Positions 22,441 to 33,435 are shown, counted from the first letter of the stretch. The stretch: 64,000 nt of DNA from Gymnorhina tibicen (GCA_013399875.1 VXAZ01007519.1:443025-507024); one strand, 5' to 3'. The notes: generated by a model not told the origin, from the sequence alone. Numbers and translations are program-made.

Positions 22441-23924
22441 AGTTGATCTGAGCAGTACAGAAAGAAGAGAAAGGCATGTAAAATGGCCTGTCACAGAATA
22501 ATTATCTCTGTTGTCTGCATTCCCCAGAAATTTCACAGGATTTACTCTGATTTTGAACAGTATACTTGGAAAGATGCTAGGAAAGATAATGTGAGCTGTG
22601 ACCATCAGTTCTTTTCCCCTTTGGTCCTGCTTGCTCCTACTTCCATTTACAGAGCTGTACAGGCTGCAAGCTGTTCTCACACTGTGGGGATTGCTCCTCC
22701 TGCTTGGGCAGAGTTCCCTGTTCATGAAACCCTATAAGCTCCAGGTCAGACAAACAGCACTGTGTCCCTTGTAGCACAGCCTGGAATAAATGGGACCCAT
22801 GCCTGGGCCAGTGAATCTCATTCCCATCATCTTCATTTTTTTAAGGGATGCACACCTAAGTTACCCTTGAGTACCTGCACCCACTAGTTACCTCCTGCTG
22901 ACTAAGTTTTCAGATTCATGGCCTGACCAGTGACTTCTGAAAGTAGCTTAGATTCTCCTCCCTAGGTGAAGGAAAAGGCTCTCCAGTTGGAGTGGGGGTA
23001 AATGCATTTGTGATGGATTGGGAAAGCTGAAGCTCAATAGGGCTTTGAAATATTTTACCACAGAAGCCACTTTATCAAAAAGCTGTGGGGAGGTGTGGGA
23101 GGGGTGTGGGGACCAGCGGCAGTGTGTGTAGGGGACCTTTCCTTTGGCAGGTTTTGGAGGTGTGAATGTTGAGCTTTGTCAGCAGAAGGTCAGTGGCTGA
23201 GAAAGTGAATTACTGAATTTTCAATTGACTATATCCCCTGCTATGCCAGTTGTTTTGGATGAGTAATAAATAAGAATTGTGCACTTGAATAGCATTCAGC
23301 AAATGGTTTCAACCCACGTCTACCAATGCTTTTGTATCCAGAAAGTCTTTTAGCATTACTAAGGTGGTATTTGTTTAAAGTAATTCAATGGGCTGTATAT
23401 ATTTTGCACATAAAGTAATTAGGTGAATCTCTGAATACTAATGTAAGAATTAACCATTTTAATCTTCTACAGGGGTTTTTTTGTTAAATCACAGAATTAT
23501 TAAGCTTCATGAAATCTTCTTATCCTCAGCCTAAGTTTTCAGGAATAGTCAAACTGATATTTGAAGATAAAAAAATCTAGCATTTTCCGCTAGTCCAGGA
23601 TCTTCAAATCAATTAGCTGAAGATAACAGTGGAGTAAGGGTCAAAAATACAGAAAATTTTTGCCCTCTAAATGATGCTACAATCTAGTCTAGTTTCTGTT
23701 GTTGAAACTTCTTGGGTGTGCATGAAGAATACTCACTAGTTCGCAGAAGTAATGTGATGTGCTAGCCTGATGGTGAACATGTAGTCACTGAGGAGACGGA
23801 GACAATGTGAGTTGCATTCCCACTTCCATGGGGTTTGTGAGAAAACAGGCAAACAGGTACGAGGGGTCTGTAGAGGAGACCTGTAACAACTAATAGTTGT
23901 GATGCTGAGCCCCTCACTCCTCCT
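22441..23924. other. Intergenic, no gene seen
   Basis: No recognised exon. A G-rich patch occurs near 23086-23112. Confidence 0.5.
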
Positions 23925-24490
23925 AATCTCCCTGGCCGGTGAATGCACATGGCCTCACACGCGGGGGAGGCAGCCTGCCCCTCCGCGCCGATTCCGGACC
24001 CACGCCCGTGTCTGTGCGGGGGCAAAGGACAAGGAGGTAGCACAGGGGCAGCTCCCAGGTGCTGCGCTCCTATAGCCAGCGGCCGCGGGGGGGGCTGTCT
24101 GCATGTCCCGGCAGCGCCGGGGCTCCTGAGCGCATCCCAGCCCGGCAGGACGGGGCCGCCCCGCACCCTCAGCTCCCCGAGCCCCGCAGCACCCCGGGCC
24201 CGCCGCGCCGCCGCAGGGTGGCGCTGTGACCCCGCGGGACAGGCCGGGGCCGCCCGGCTCCGCCGCGCCAGCTCCGCGGGGCCGGGGCGGCTCTCCGGAC
24301 AGAGCTCCGGGGCACATCCCCGGGGCACATCCCCGCGGCACCCGCCCGCTGCCGCCGTTCGGGCTCGCCGCCGCCCTCGGCATCGCCCAGCCCTGCCGCC
24401 CGCCTCGTCCCGCCCCGGCCGCAGGGAAGATCTTTGCGTACCCCGCTCCTCCCGCCGCCGCATCCCCGCGACTCTCGTGAGGGACACATG
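23925..24490. other. CpG island about 2.5 kb upstream of WNT7B exon 1
   Basis: There is a sharp transition to very GC-rich, CpG-dense sequence, ending at about 24480. Frames of 182-247 codons run through it on both strands, with Gly/Arg/Ala/Pro-rich, mutually overlapping translations, so none is supported as a gene. It includes two tandem GGGGCACATCCCC units (24309-24334). It may be a distal WNT7B promoter element, a noncoding 5' exon or the start of a divergent noncoding transcript. Confidence 0.6.
24309..24334. repeat. Tandem pair of GGGGCACATCCCC
   Basis: Two adjacent 13-bp units, each with inverted GGGG/CCCC ends, lie inside the CpG island. Confidence 0.85.
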
Positions 24491-24655
24491 ACACTTCGCC
24501 TCCAAAAAGTTTCAAAAACCGGAAAAAAGATTCACAGGTGGCGGGTGGTGGTGGAGCTGCATCGTGAATGACCTTTTGGTGTTGGTCGAAGAGTTTGGGA
24601 GGCAGCTATGGGTAAAGTTACGAGGCTGTTGGAGACATGGTTCTGCAAAAGGGAA

Positions 24656-24795
24656 ACATAGAATCACAAAGAGTCACGGAATATTCTGAGTTCGAGGGGA
24701 CCCACAAGGATCCTCAAAGTCCAGCACATGGACCTGCACAGGACAACCCCAAGAATCACACCATGTGCCTGGGATTCCTGTGATTCTGTGAAACA
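24656..24795 (-). mobile_element. CR1 LINE 3' fragment with inverted tail at the far end
   Basis: The left part ('catagaatcacaaagagtc', 'gacccacaaggatcctcaaag', 'gtccagcac', 'ggacctgcacagg') is a reverse-oriented CR1 3' end. The right edge at 24774-24792 reads ATTCCTGTGATTCTGTGAA, the tail motif in the opposite orientation. This may be a second truncated copy or an inversion. Confidence 0.72.
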
Positions 24796-26106
24796 CGGCC
24801 TCATCTTACCAAAAATTGCTTTAAAAATAATGGGGATGAAGAACAAAAAAACCCATATGTTGGGTCAGGAAAAAAAAAAAAAGAATAAATGACATTTAAA
24901 TATAGGGAAATGAGTGTGAAGGGAAGACTCGGCATTTTTTAAGGACAAATTGTCCGTAGTTGAGTATTGATGACAGTGTAGCCGAGTGGACTGGAGGAGA
25001 GCTGGCTGCCTCCGAGAGCCGGAGCGCTGATTATTAAAGAATAAAACTGAGGAATGCGGGGGGGAAAGAGCCAAACCAATCCGCAGGCAGAGGAATCGGA
25101 GCTGGCGGTGGAGTGGGAAGTCTCGGCCGCTTTCCTCTCTACTGAGGGACTCGTTCTGAGCCCCCCTTCCCCAGCACGGCCCTTCTGCCCCGCTTCGCTT
25201 CCCCTTCCCCTCACAGGGGACTGGCTTGGGGTTTCTGCATGATGCCTAGAGAGGACTCTATTTTCGTGGGCTGGGTGGGTGATGGCAAGGTGCGGACAAC
25301 CTTCACTGTGGGAGTCTAAACATGACCTGCGATTTCACACTGCATCTCTTCAACCACGGCAGCCTGGCTGGCCTTTAAAAAATCCTTTGTTTTCTCCGTC
25401 AGGATAGATACTTTACGATGAAGTTCTGTGTTCAGCCTCTTTTGCTTGCTTGTCACTGCCTGCTTTCCTTTCAGCCTTTCCTGGTGTGTTTAGCCGATTC
25501 TCTTTGAGAGATGCCTAGAGCCATCTGTGCTGACTGTTGCTACACGTATATGAATGTATGTATAGGAGAGGGCAGAGATGCACGAGTTTTTCCGTATCTG
25601 TGTAACTCCCTACAGCCCACAGACTTGTATTGGAGTGCTATTTAAGCGTGCATATGCAAGCAAATCTGTGCCTCCGGACAGGCACACATTGTGTAGTAGA
25701 CTGGAACAGATAATTCCACAGAATGCAGGAATAAACTGAGCAGCTCAGAAAGCAGTGAGGAAGAAAAGCAGAAAAAACAGAGAGAAAGAAATTAAAGAAG
25801 AAAAAACGGAAAGAAAAGGAAGCCTTGCTTCACTGCTAGTGTCTGAGCACAAAGTGAGTTTTGTCTCACCGATTAATCTCTCTAGGAGCAGCAAACTGAA
25901 TATCCTAAACTAGCGTTAGAAGCCAAGTGTATCTGTTTCTCAAAGGAGGAAGCACGTTTTCTTACTGCAGAAAATGATATCAAATTTGGTGGCAGGCATT
26001 TGTGTCCAGCAGGGTCAAATGGCCGAAGAAGTAGTCTGGGAACACGTTGCCTTTTAGGATACGGAGCTGCCAGCAAGTGTGGATTAATGCCTGCCTCTGT
26101 TTGTTT
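24796..26106. other. Upstream flank, moderately GC-rich in part
   Basis: A GC-richer patch with some CpG runs from about 24990 to 25215; the rest is AT-rich. No coding feature recognised. Confidence 0.5.
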
Positions 26107-26112
26107 AGAAAG

Positions 26113-26158
<46 letters not shown>

Positions 26159-26275
26159 AAAAAAAAAAAAAAGGGAAAAAAAAAAGGNGAAAAAGAAAAA
26201 AAAGGGAAAAAAAGAAAAAAGGGAAAAAAATAGGGGAAAAAACAGGAAAAGAAAAGGGAAAAAAAGAGAAAAGTT
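26107..26275 (+). repeat. Long homopurine (A/G) tract
   Basis: From 26107 to 26230 the + strand contains only A and G apart from one N at 26188. It starts as a long poly-A, continues as GGGAAAA-type units, and extends with rare pyrimidines to about 26275. It lies roughly 0.7 kb upstream of the canonical WNT7B start codon. Such tracts can form triplex DNA or exclude nucleosomes. The long Lys-rich ORFs over it are artefacts. Confidence 0.9.
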
Positions 26276-26476
26276 TAACAGTTTATTTTGCGAAGTCCGT
26301 ACATTGCAAATCCAGCCGCGTTACCATACTAGAGGAAATGAAAAAATGCTTCGGTTTGAGAGGACGAGTCTTTTATTTCCCTTATTGGATACGTTTCATG
26401 TGTCTTCCCCAACACTCCGGCTTAAGGACATGCCTTTTGAAACACAAACACACGCACAACTCGCACACGCACACAC

Positions 26477-26483
26477 AGATAAG
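26477..26483 (+). promoter_or_regulatory. GATA-factor motif AGATAAG
   Basis: This is a consensus WGATAR site 494 bp upstream of the canonical start codon. Mouse Wnt7b has been reported to respond to GATA6 in lung epithelium, so a GATA site here is plausible, but single motifs are common. Confidence 0.3.
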
Positions 26484-26525
26484 ATATGTATTAGATCCTG
26501 ACACATGCGGGGTGGAGGGAAGAGC

Positions 26526-26526
<1 letters not shown>

Positions 26527-26579
<53 letters not shown>

Positions 26580-26586
26580 AGAGAGA
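26527..26586 (+). repeat. (GA)n microsatellite near the WNT7B promoter
   Basis: Nearly uninterrupted AG dinucleotides end about 390 bp upstream of the canonical start codon. Confidence 0.95.
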
Positions 26587-26815
26587 TCCTCCTACCTGGA
26601 GCCATAGATTGCAAGATACGTAGTGTTACCTGGGGAAGTCAGAACAAGTAAAAACAGATTGAACTTCAGGGCTCTATGAGGCAGTTGATCAAGATCAGTG
26701 CTTGCTCATTCCTCCCTCAGACTGTCTGTCTTGGGGTTTTGTTTTACTGTTTTGAGCAGCCCTTTCCATTTTTTCTTCCTCTTTAGCTTTAATATCGGAG
26801 CCGGTTTCGGTCACC

Positions 26816-26917
26816 ATGGCTCTGGGAAGAGCTGCCTATCTGCGCAGAGTTGACTTTTTACAGCTCGGCCGGCTTCGCTCCTGGGTAGCTTCAGCAATGC
26901 TCTTGACTGGGATTTAA
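26816..26917 (+). promoter_or_regulatory. Upstream ORF 1 in the WNT7B leader (33 codons)
   Basis: It starts in a strong Kozak context (A at -3, G at +4), encodes a peptide beginning MALGRAAYLRR, and stops with TAA at 26915-26917, 59 bases before the WNT7B ATG and in a different frame. If the mature leader includes it, it should reduce initiation at WNT7B. No peptide function is implied. Confidence 0.5.
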
Positions 26918-26952
26918 TCGACAAGATCAGTTCGGCTTTTTGTGCAATTTTT

Positions 26953-26973
26953 ATGGCTCAGTCCATTTCCTAG
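26953..26973 (+). promoter_or_regulatory. Upstream ORF 2, in frame, ending next to the WNT7B start
   Basis: ATG GCT CAG TCC ATT TCC TAG is in the WNT7B frame and stops three bases before its ATG. The stop also rules out any N-terminal extension and so fixes the main start at 26977. Confidence 0.6.
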
Positions 26974-26976
26974 ATC

Positions 26977-27047
26977 ATGCACAGAAACTTTCGGAAGTGG
27001 ATTTTCTACGTGTTTCTATGTTTTGGAGTCATCTATGTCAAATTAGG
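26977..27047 (+). CDS. WNT7B first coding exon (canonical N-terminus), partial gene
   Basis: WNT7B is a secreted, lipid-modified Wnt glycoprotein that signals through Frizzled/LRP receptors in lung, kidney, bone and brain vessel development. This exon encodes its signal peptide: a basic start MHRNFRK, a hydrophobic core WIFYVFLCFGVIYV, then KLG. From memory it matches the human WNT7B start with one conservative change (Leu to Ile in the VxYVKLG segment); WNT7A differs clearly. An in-frame TAG two codons upstream fixes the start. The exon ends after GG at 27047 with donor GTAAGT (27048-27053), leaving phase 2. Exon 2, with the start of the conserved Wnt domain, is not found in the window, so the gene continues past the right edge. 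A second first exon lies 6.8 kb downstream. Confidence 0.95.
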
Positions 27048-27164
27048 GTAAGTCCTTGTGCACGAGAAATCTCCTTGGCTTTTGGGTCACGTTAGTGCGG
27101 AGTTGGGAGCAAAATACTACAAAGGAGAAAAGAAAAAAAAAAAAGGAAAAGAAAAGATGTGATT

Positions 27165-28720
27165 ATTTCTCTCTCCGCCCCCCGGGTGTCCGAGCGCCGG
27201 CAGCCCCCCGAAGCACGGCCGTGGGTCTCCCCGGTCCCGGGCCATGCCCGGCGGCGGGGCGCTCCGCCCGCCCCGAGCTTGCAGGGAGCCGGTCGCGGGT
27301 GATGACGGATCCTTTTATTTTGTACTGCTTAAGCGAACTTAAATATTATCTCTGGCTTACAGTACCCTCAAAGGAAAAAAAAAAGAAAAGGCAGCCTGAC
27401 AGAGTTAACTCAGGCGCTGCTGCTGGGACAATAGAGCAGAGCTGAGGTATTAGACGAAAGGGGCGGGAGGAGGGGAATCCCTGCTCTGAACCTGCGCTCA
27501 GGGATTTGGTTTATGCAGGCCTAGACACAATTTGCATTTCTATCCATCACACGGACGTGTTGAAATTAACTTGACAACTGGTCCGGCTACCTCTGCTCTG
27601 GTGCTCCCGGGAAGCCAAGCGGGCTCAGGCGAAGGGTCCGGCCCGGGGCCCTGGAGGGTGCGGCGGGGGCTCCCGGGGAGCCCGCTGTTTGCTCCTCGGT
27701 GTTTGATCACCGCAATCGAGAGCACGCGGTTATTTTGGTTGCCAAGTTTCGCCCTCTTTGCCTCTCCCCCCAGTGCCTGTATGCCCTTATTAATATTGCT
27801 CGTCGCAGTAGGCTGACTTGAGTTGAATTTCCACATTCCTGAGCCCCAGCCGAGTCCTTACCTGTCGAACTACAAACTCTTTAAAGATCCTGTCTTTGCA
27901 TAGCTGCGGGATTTTTATTTTTTTTTTAATGACCAAGAATGCATAAGGTGAGTTGCAATCCAAAAACGCTCGCTTCCCACCTTGAAATCAATACGTGGAA
28001 GAGGACGGGGAAGCTAAAGGGCAGCTCCCAAAGGCAGGAGAACGGGCGCAGTTCTCCGGAGCGGCAGGCAGGCTGGAGCCCGACAGGAGCGGAGCGGGAG
28101 GGCAACGGGGAGCGAGGAGCGGCCTGGCCCTGCCCGCGGGGACCCGCCGCCGCGGGCGCTGCTCCGCGCACGATGCGCGCCGGGAACAGCCCCGTCCCCG
28201 CTGTCAGCAGCCCGGGCAGCGGTGGGAGGAGGGGGCTGGCAAGGAGAGGGAGGGAATCTGCAAGAGGGAGCACGCCAGAGCCGAGGATTAAAGTTAAACA
28301 GCGGGGGGAGGGAATTAAGCTGGGCTCCTCGGGGATGAGAAAAGGAGCGGCAGGCTCTGTATACCCCACCGGGAGCTCCCGCAGCTGCGGGCAGCAAGGG
28401 CAGAGCTGTCCCATTTACAGGGCGCCGGCGAGACCCGCGGGCTGCCTCCCGGAGTGTTCCCAGCGGGTTGCTCGGCGGGCACCGGCCGGATCGCATCCCT
28501 TTGTGTTTGCTTATTTAGGCATTTTTGGCATGGCTCTCGGCCCGCCCCTGCTGCCGCAGGTGCCGCCGCGGTGGCCGGCGGAGCACGGCGCTGCCCCGCA
28601 GGCGACCCGCGGAGGATGCGCGGACGGGGAAGGGGCACGGGAGACGCCCTCCGCGCTGCCCTTTGCCCTGCCCCGGTGGGGAGCCCGCGTCCGCCCCTGC
28701 CCCGGCTGAGGCACCTGCCT
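27165..28720. other. CpG island at the start of WNT7B intron 1
   Basis: CpG-dense sequence starts about 120 bp after the donor, thins at about 27290-27420, and becomes very dense at 28030-28720. Long frames on both strands (up to 256 codons at 27939-28709) are mutual shadows with Arg/Gly/Pro/Ala-rich composition and no family resemblance. A canonical octamer ATTTGCAT lies at 27530-27537 between the denser parts. It is probably the downstream part of the WNT7B promoter island. Confidence 0.6.
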
Positions 28721-30089
28721 GGAGCTAGCTCCAAATCCTGAATGCTGGGGACAGGAGTTCTTTTCAGTGCTCTGACCTTTGCGGAGCCAAGTACCTGCGC
28801 CACCCTTTGTCGTAGCCGTGGTCGGCAGCGATGGGCTCTGTCGTCCTCCAGGCTCGGATTGCTGGGAGTTTAGATGTGTGGTGAATTTGTTGAGGCTGTG
28901 TATCCATAAATGAAGCGATGACATGGTACCCAATCTACTTGAATAGTGTGAGGACTTTGTACAGCACACCCCTCACAGAGGCAGGTGAGCTCAAAGAAAA
29001 CGCTTTGCAAAATAAGGGCAGTGATACAGCTATTGCTTTCGCTGCGGTGGAAGGGAACAGAGGATTGGGCACATGTTGCAGTCTGGAAGGCAGATCTCTT
29101 TTCGAAATTGATTTTGGCTATTTTAGAAGGGGATTCAGAGCAAAAATCACAAGAATGTTGTCGGACTGAGCCTGGAAGTGAAACTGAGCGGACATCAGGA
29201 ACAGTAAAAGCCTCTGCAGAAACTATCAGATCCATCACCATGCCTGTAAGGCGATGAGAATACTACACTTTCTCTGAACAATAGGAGAGAAATTTGTTCT
29301 GAGATCCAGGGCTACTTCTAGGCTAGGCATGTGGGATGCAATTATTTCCTCTTTCATCAGCCACTGGAACTACCATTTTGTTGAAACCGTATCCTTTGGG
29401 TGTAATGATGCCTTTTCTGGTGAGCTCTTTGCGTTGAAAAGGGGGAGGTGAAGGCAGATAAAATGCAGTCTGTCTTCCAGGGCATTCGGCTGATTTTCAG
29501 CGGGAAGGAGAGAGCTGTCGTGTCTGCCACGGCAAGGAGGGGAGGCTTGGCAAGTTGTTTTTTTTTTCCTTGCTGCTGAGCACATCTTGGTGTCTCAGTA
29601 AAACGTGCTATAAGCTCCACTTTCGGTGGCAAACATGACACCGAGGGGAGAGAAAATAACGCAATACATAAACTGTTGGACGGGCCGGGGTGTTGCATGG
29701 GGTGACATGGCAGGGTCCCGTAAAGAAGCCACTGTCTCCTCCAGTTAGGAGGAGAGAGCAGGGTCCCAGTCAGGTAGTCCTTCCTCTCAGGGATCTTCCG
29801 TTGTTTCCGTTTCTATTTCCGGTCCCCCAGTTTGCTGGAGAAACAGGCGTGAGGTGAAGCATCCCTTAGTATTTCTGTCGATGACGTTTCCAGGCACTGA
29901 AACATAAAGCATCTGCAGCCCCGCTAACTCCATGTAACCCCCCGCGAAAACGGGTCACATCAAATATTGACCTCAGGCAGGATTGAAATAGAAATATTTC
30001 CTGCCAAGATCACAGAGCATTCGGGTACCGTTTAATTAATAAATACGTCAGAAATTAAAAATCACCGCAATACCACAGATACAAATCAC
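28721..30089. other. Intron 1, no exon seen
   Basis: Mixed composition, no recognised exon or transposon. An imperfect hairpin lies at 29976-30005 (listed separately). Confidence 0.5.
29976..30005. repeat. Imperfect hairpin with GAAA loop
   Basis: The left arm GGCAGGATTGAAATA pairs with the right arm TATTTCCTGCC as 11 base pairs with a four-base bulge. The loop is GAAA. Confidence 0.65.
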
Positions 30090-31060
30090 AGCGGAAGCAC
30101 TGGGGATGAGGGATGTGTCTTTCGGAAAGATGGACTCACGGACAATACCCGGTTCAGAGATCTGGGGGCAATCCCCACCCTTTTCCCCTTTATTCTGGAG
30201 GAAAAGAAGGGTGACAGCCGGGCAGCTCCAAGGGGAGCGGGGAAGACCCCCTTTCCCCGCGGGGAGAAGGTCACGGTGCGGTTAGAGGGATGCGGACAGC
30301 GGGAGCTGGCGCTGCAAGGTGTCGGCACCCCTTTGGGGGGCGGCGGGCACGCTTCTTCCGTGCCCATCCGAGCTGAAGGCGCACAGGGCTACGGACGTCG
30401 GGTACCCCGGCCCATTTTGGGAGGGCCGGGGCACGCCGCGCCCTCTCGGGACTCCCAGGGACACTGCGGCGGGGAACGGAACAGCCGGCCCCGCTCGCCT
30501 CCCCTGCGGCGTAGTTCGCCTTGGCTTTGCGGCGTTTGCAGTGAAGGCCAACGAAATCCCGCTGCCCTCGCCGTCCCCGGGGCTGTCCGGCCGCGGGGAG
30601 CCCGCCCAGGTCTGCCCTGTCCCCCCGGCCCTCGGCAGGCAGCGGCCGGAGCTCAGCCTCGACGGTGGGCAGCACGTGGAGCGCCGGGAGCTCCGGTGAG
30701 GCCCCGAGAGGAGACCCGCGCGATTTACGCCCGGAGCGCCGAACGGTGCGGCCGCGGCCCGGGGCTGCCTGGCGCCGTCCCGCCGGCGGGACCATACCCT
30801 CTCCGGCCCCTCCACGGGCACCTGCCGTTGTGCTGCCGCCACCGCCTTCCCTGCCCTCCCATCGGCCAGACACCGCTCATTCTGAGACTCATTGTTGCCT
30901 TCTTTCCCCCGGCACTGGACTTGGAGCTCGGTGAGATACAAGAAACGCACGGTTCCGCCCAGAATGGACCCGCTGTGTTGCCTGCCTGGAGCACCTTCCC
31001 GGCTTCCGACGTGCCCTTCTGCCGGACTCTCCCCAGGCTTGGCGTAAAAAAGGAACCGCG
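30090..31060. other. CpG island in intron 1
   Basis: The densest part is about 30380-30870. A 297-codon frame (-) and a 279-codon frame (+) overlap across it; both are Arg/Pro/Gly/Ala-rich and unrecognised, so neither is called. It may be an intragenic promoter or enhancer. Confidence 0.55.
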
Positions 31061-32379
31061 GCTGGGAAAAAAGAAAAACAAGGAAAAAAGGAAAAAAAAG
31101 CAAATAGTTTATTAGTGCCTGCCCGCCTATAGTGTCGGCAACTATTTCAGTGTCATACTGCCCCATTTTGTCCAAAATACACCTGTTTGTGGGAAAAAAA
31201 GGTGACAGATGCTGGAGTGCCCGTATGAGACATTACCGACAATACCTCTCTTCCGGTGTGACGTTTTATTGAAGGGAATGTGTTCGTCTTCAATCAACAA
31301 AATGAGTGCGGTTCTTGCTACCCCTGCTGACATACGTATAGAAACCATTTGGATGGAATTTACAAGACTATTCTCATGATCATCGTCATAGTCGTCATTC
31401 TCCTCCTCCTCATCATTCATCATCAGTAATTTTTCGACATAATAATCGGCCCCTGGTTTTAGAATAAAAATTAACTCCCCGAAGAGAAACTGCACGATTT
31501 GGTTTCTTTATACGACTTTTCTTCCCCTACACAACACATCTGTGGATAAAGTCAGTTTCGACCTGAAAACTGGAAATTGGAAAACCGTCTTCGTTTCAGC
31601 TGGAGTAGGTCAAACTTTGCCAGCACAAGTCCGAAGTCTTCCAGTGCCAACATTTACTTTGCATTTTTACAGTTCGCTCTCCCCCTTCTNAACATCTTTA
31701 AAAGCAGACGCTCATTTAAAATACCTATCCGAAGCAGAACAAATGCTAGAAATAAAACATTCAAAGTGGCTGCTCGTTCTCCTGGTTTCACGTTTAGCAG
31801 AGTTGCCCCAGCCACATGTCTAGCAGGGGAACGGGCACTGCAGGAGATACACATCTCTAACTCTTTCGCTATATATACACTTGCACTCACAGAAGTATAA
31901 ATACGACCGTTTTAGAATCTTAAATAATTATAAATAAGACGGTTTGGGGATGTAATAATCGTTGACAGGCTTAAGCTTCCGTGTCTTGCTAATCGAGATC
32001 AGCGTTTCTCGAAAGGATATTGACTGCCCCAGCGTCTGTGCTGACCTTGCAGATGAAAGTGGTTAAAGCAACCAAACCCCGAGAAGATATTTATCGCATA
32101 TTGAGTGGCATACAACGTTTTTGCACCAGTTCTGCAGTTCCCATTCCATCTGAGGGAATATTTCGTTGTGTCGCGGAAACAGCTGCACCCATGTTCTGGG
32201 ACTGGTTAACTGGAGGAGGTGTTACCAGGGTGTTTGGTAGAGCTCTTAGCCAAGACATCTCCTTCAGTCATTAGGCAATTAACCTGAGACGAGCATTTAC
32301 AGACCGAGGACACTTCGGAGCCTGGTTCTTGCTCATTTCAGCTGCATTTGGGTTTAATTGTCTTTCGTGGCCGTTTCTC
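31061..32379. other. Intron 1, no exon seen; one ambiguous base
   Basis: Position 31690 is N. A CAT/CTC triplet-rich patch is visible at 31373-31425. Between about 31890 and 32010 the AT-rich sequence with retained CpGs has a conserved look, but nothing coding is supported. Confidence 0.45.
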
Positions 32380-33275
32380 TTTCGGGGTTCGTTTTCAACC
32401 CCCAGCCCCGGTAACCGCAGCGCACGTCTTTGCACCATCGCTCTCAGCACTTCCGAAATGGGACAGAAGCCCAGCAATGCAGAAGAAGAGGGACTGTCTC
32501 CTACACGACTGGGGCTGCTCGGGGCTAAGGGCTCCCTCCCGCCGGAGCGGGAAGGGTCGAGCATCTCTTGGCCGCGGGGCGCAGCGGTGCCAAGGGGCAG
32601 GAGTCGCTCGGCTCAGGAGGAAGGCGGGGGCGAGGCAACTAACCTGCCGGGAAACGTCTCTTCGGACCTGTCTCTTCTCGGAAACGAAAGAAGGAGAGGG
32701 AAGAGCGGAGATGAAAGCTCTTCCTGCGGGAGTGGCGAGAGCTGTGGGGAGCCGAGAGCCGCCGGCAGCGGCCCCCCGCTCGCTCCCTAAAGCGGCTGTT
32801 CCACACTAGTCCTTTCCTTTCCTGCTCTCACGCAAAACCCAATCTCGCCAGGAAGCTACGAGTGTGCATGTCTTTATTTCTCACTCAGGCTATGACTACA
32901 TATACGTCCCTTTTTTCTTGACGATAAAAAAATTAAGCTCCTGGAATCGAAGCCTAATTTTTAACATCGGGGAGACAACAACAGCCAAACCCCCGCCCAG
33001 GCTAGAGGGAAGGCGGAACCCTTCGATGGAACTGGGACAGCCGGCCACGATAAAGCAATTAACCGAGAGCGGAGTTGGGAGCTGCTAGCTTGTTCAGGCT
33101 CTCTCCCTGGACGAGCTAAGGGTGCTGCGGCAGACGCAGGGATCTCGCAGCCCACCGAGGGCTGGGGGGGAGTTAAATATGCCCCGTGGAGCGCGAAAGG
33201 AGCGCTTGCCGGGCGAGCCGTACGGAGAGGGCTCAGCCAGGGAGCACGGATTCATTGCAGCCCGGGCTAGATCAG
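32380..33275. other. GC-rich region upstream of the second WNT7B first exon
   Basis: CpG-rich patches at 32390-32790 and 32985-33270 flank a short AT-rich segment. A TATA-like TTAAATA occurs at 33174-33180, about 640 bp upstream of the second start codon, and could place a transcription start near 33205. Long frames here are compositional. Confidence 0.45.
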
Positions 33276-33301
33276 TGTCTTTCCATTGTCATCCTCCCCT
33301 T

Positions 33302-33357
33302 AAAAAAAAAAAAAAAANNNNNNNNNNNNNNNNNNAAAAAAAAAAAAAAAAAAAAGG
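33302..33357. other. Assembly gap (18 N) inside a poly-A tract
   Basis: N fills 33318-33335 between two A runs, so the real length is unknown. The tract continues as a purine-rich GGGAGAGGGAGAG segment to about 33380. Confidence 0.95.
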
Positions 33358-33404
33358 GAGAGGGAGAGAGAAAAAAAAGTAGGCGGATTGCAGTGACTGA
33401 CTGC

Positions 33405-33409
33405 CCAAT
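33405..33409 (+). promoter_or_regulatory. CCAAT box candidate
   Basis: GCCCAATGG lies between the poly-A gap and the GA repeat. It is a plausible NF-Y site for the second WNT7B promoter, about 415 bp upstream of its start codon. Confidence 0.35.
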
Positions 33410-33435
33410 GGCAGCCCCGGGTCTCAGGAGAGTTA

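Larger units (their letters stand above)
26590..26976 (+). promoter_or_regulatory. WNT7B canonical promoter-proximal region and 5' leader
   Basis: This is the stretch between the GA repeat and the start codon, and should contain the transcription start and 5' UTR. No clear TATA box is seen. Two upstream ATGs are present. The ATG at 26816 has an ideal ACCATGG context and opens a 33-codon ORF ending at 26917. The ATG at 26953 opens a six-residue ORF whose stop is at 26971-26973. The transcription start itself cannot be placed from sequence. Confidence 0.55.

Noticed and set aside
24215..24232. CTCF-like GCAGGGTGGCGCTG
   Set aside because: It has an extra base in the core, so it fits the consensus poorly compared with the motifs at 2352 and 8637.
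23762..24515. 247- and 186-codon minus-strand ORFs and a 182-codon plus-strand ORF
   Set aside because: All are mutual shadows across one CpG island, with compositionally biased translations and no domains.
26000..26607. Lys-rich 77- and 186-codon ORFs
   Set aside because: They are translations of the homopurine tract and the GA repeat.
27939..28709. 256-codon ORF in the WNT7B intron 1 island
   Set aside because: It lies just after a first exon in very GC-rich DNA, resembles no family and is overlapped by several minus-strand frames.
30276..31175. 279-codon plus and 297-codon minus ORFs
   Set aside because: They overlap on opposite strands through a CpG island; both are Arg/Pro/Gly/Ala-rich and end in poly-Lys or hydrophobic junk from AT-rich flanks.
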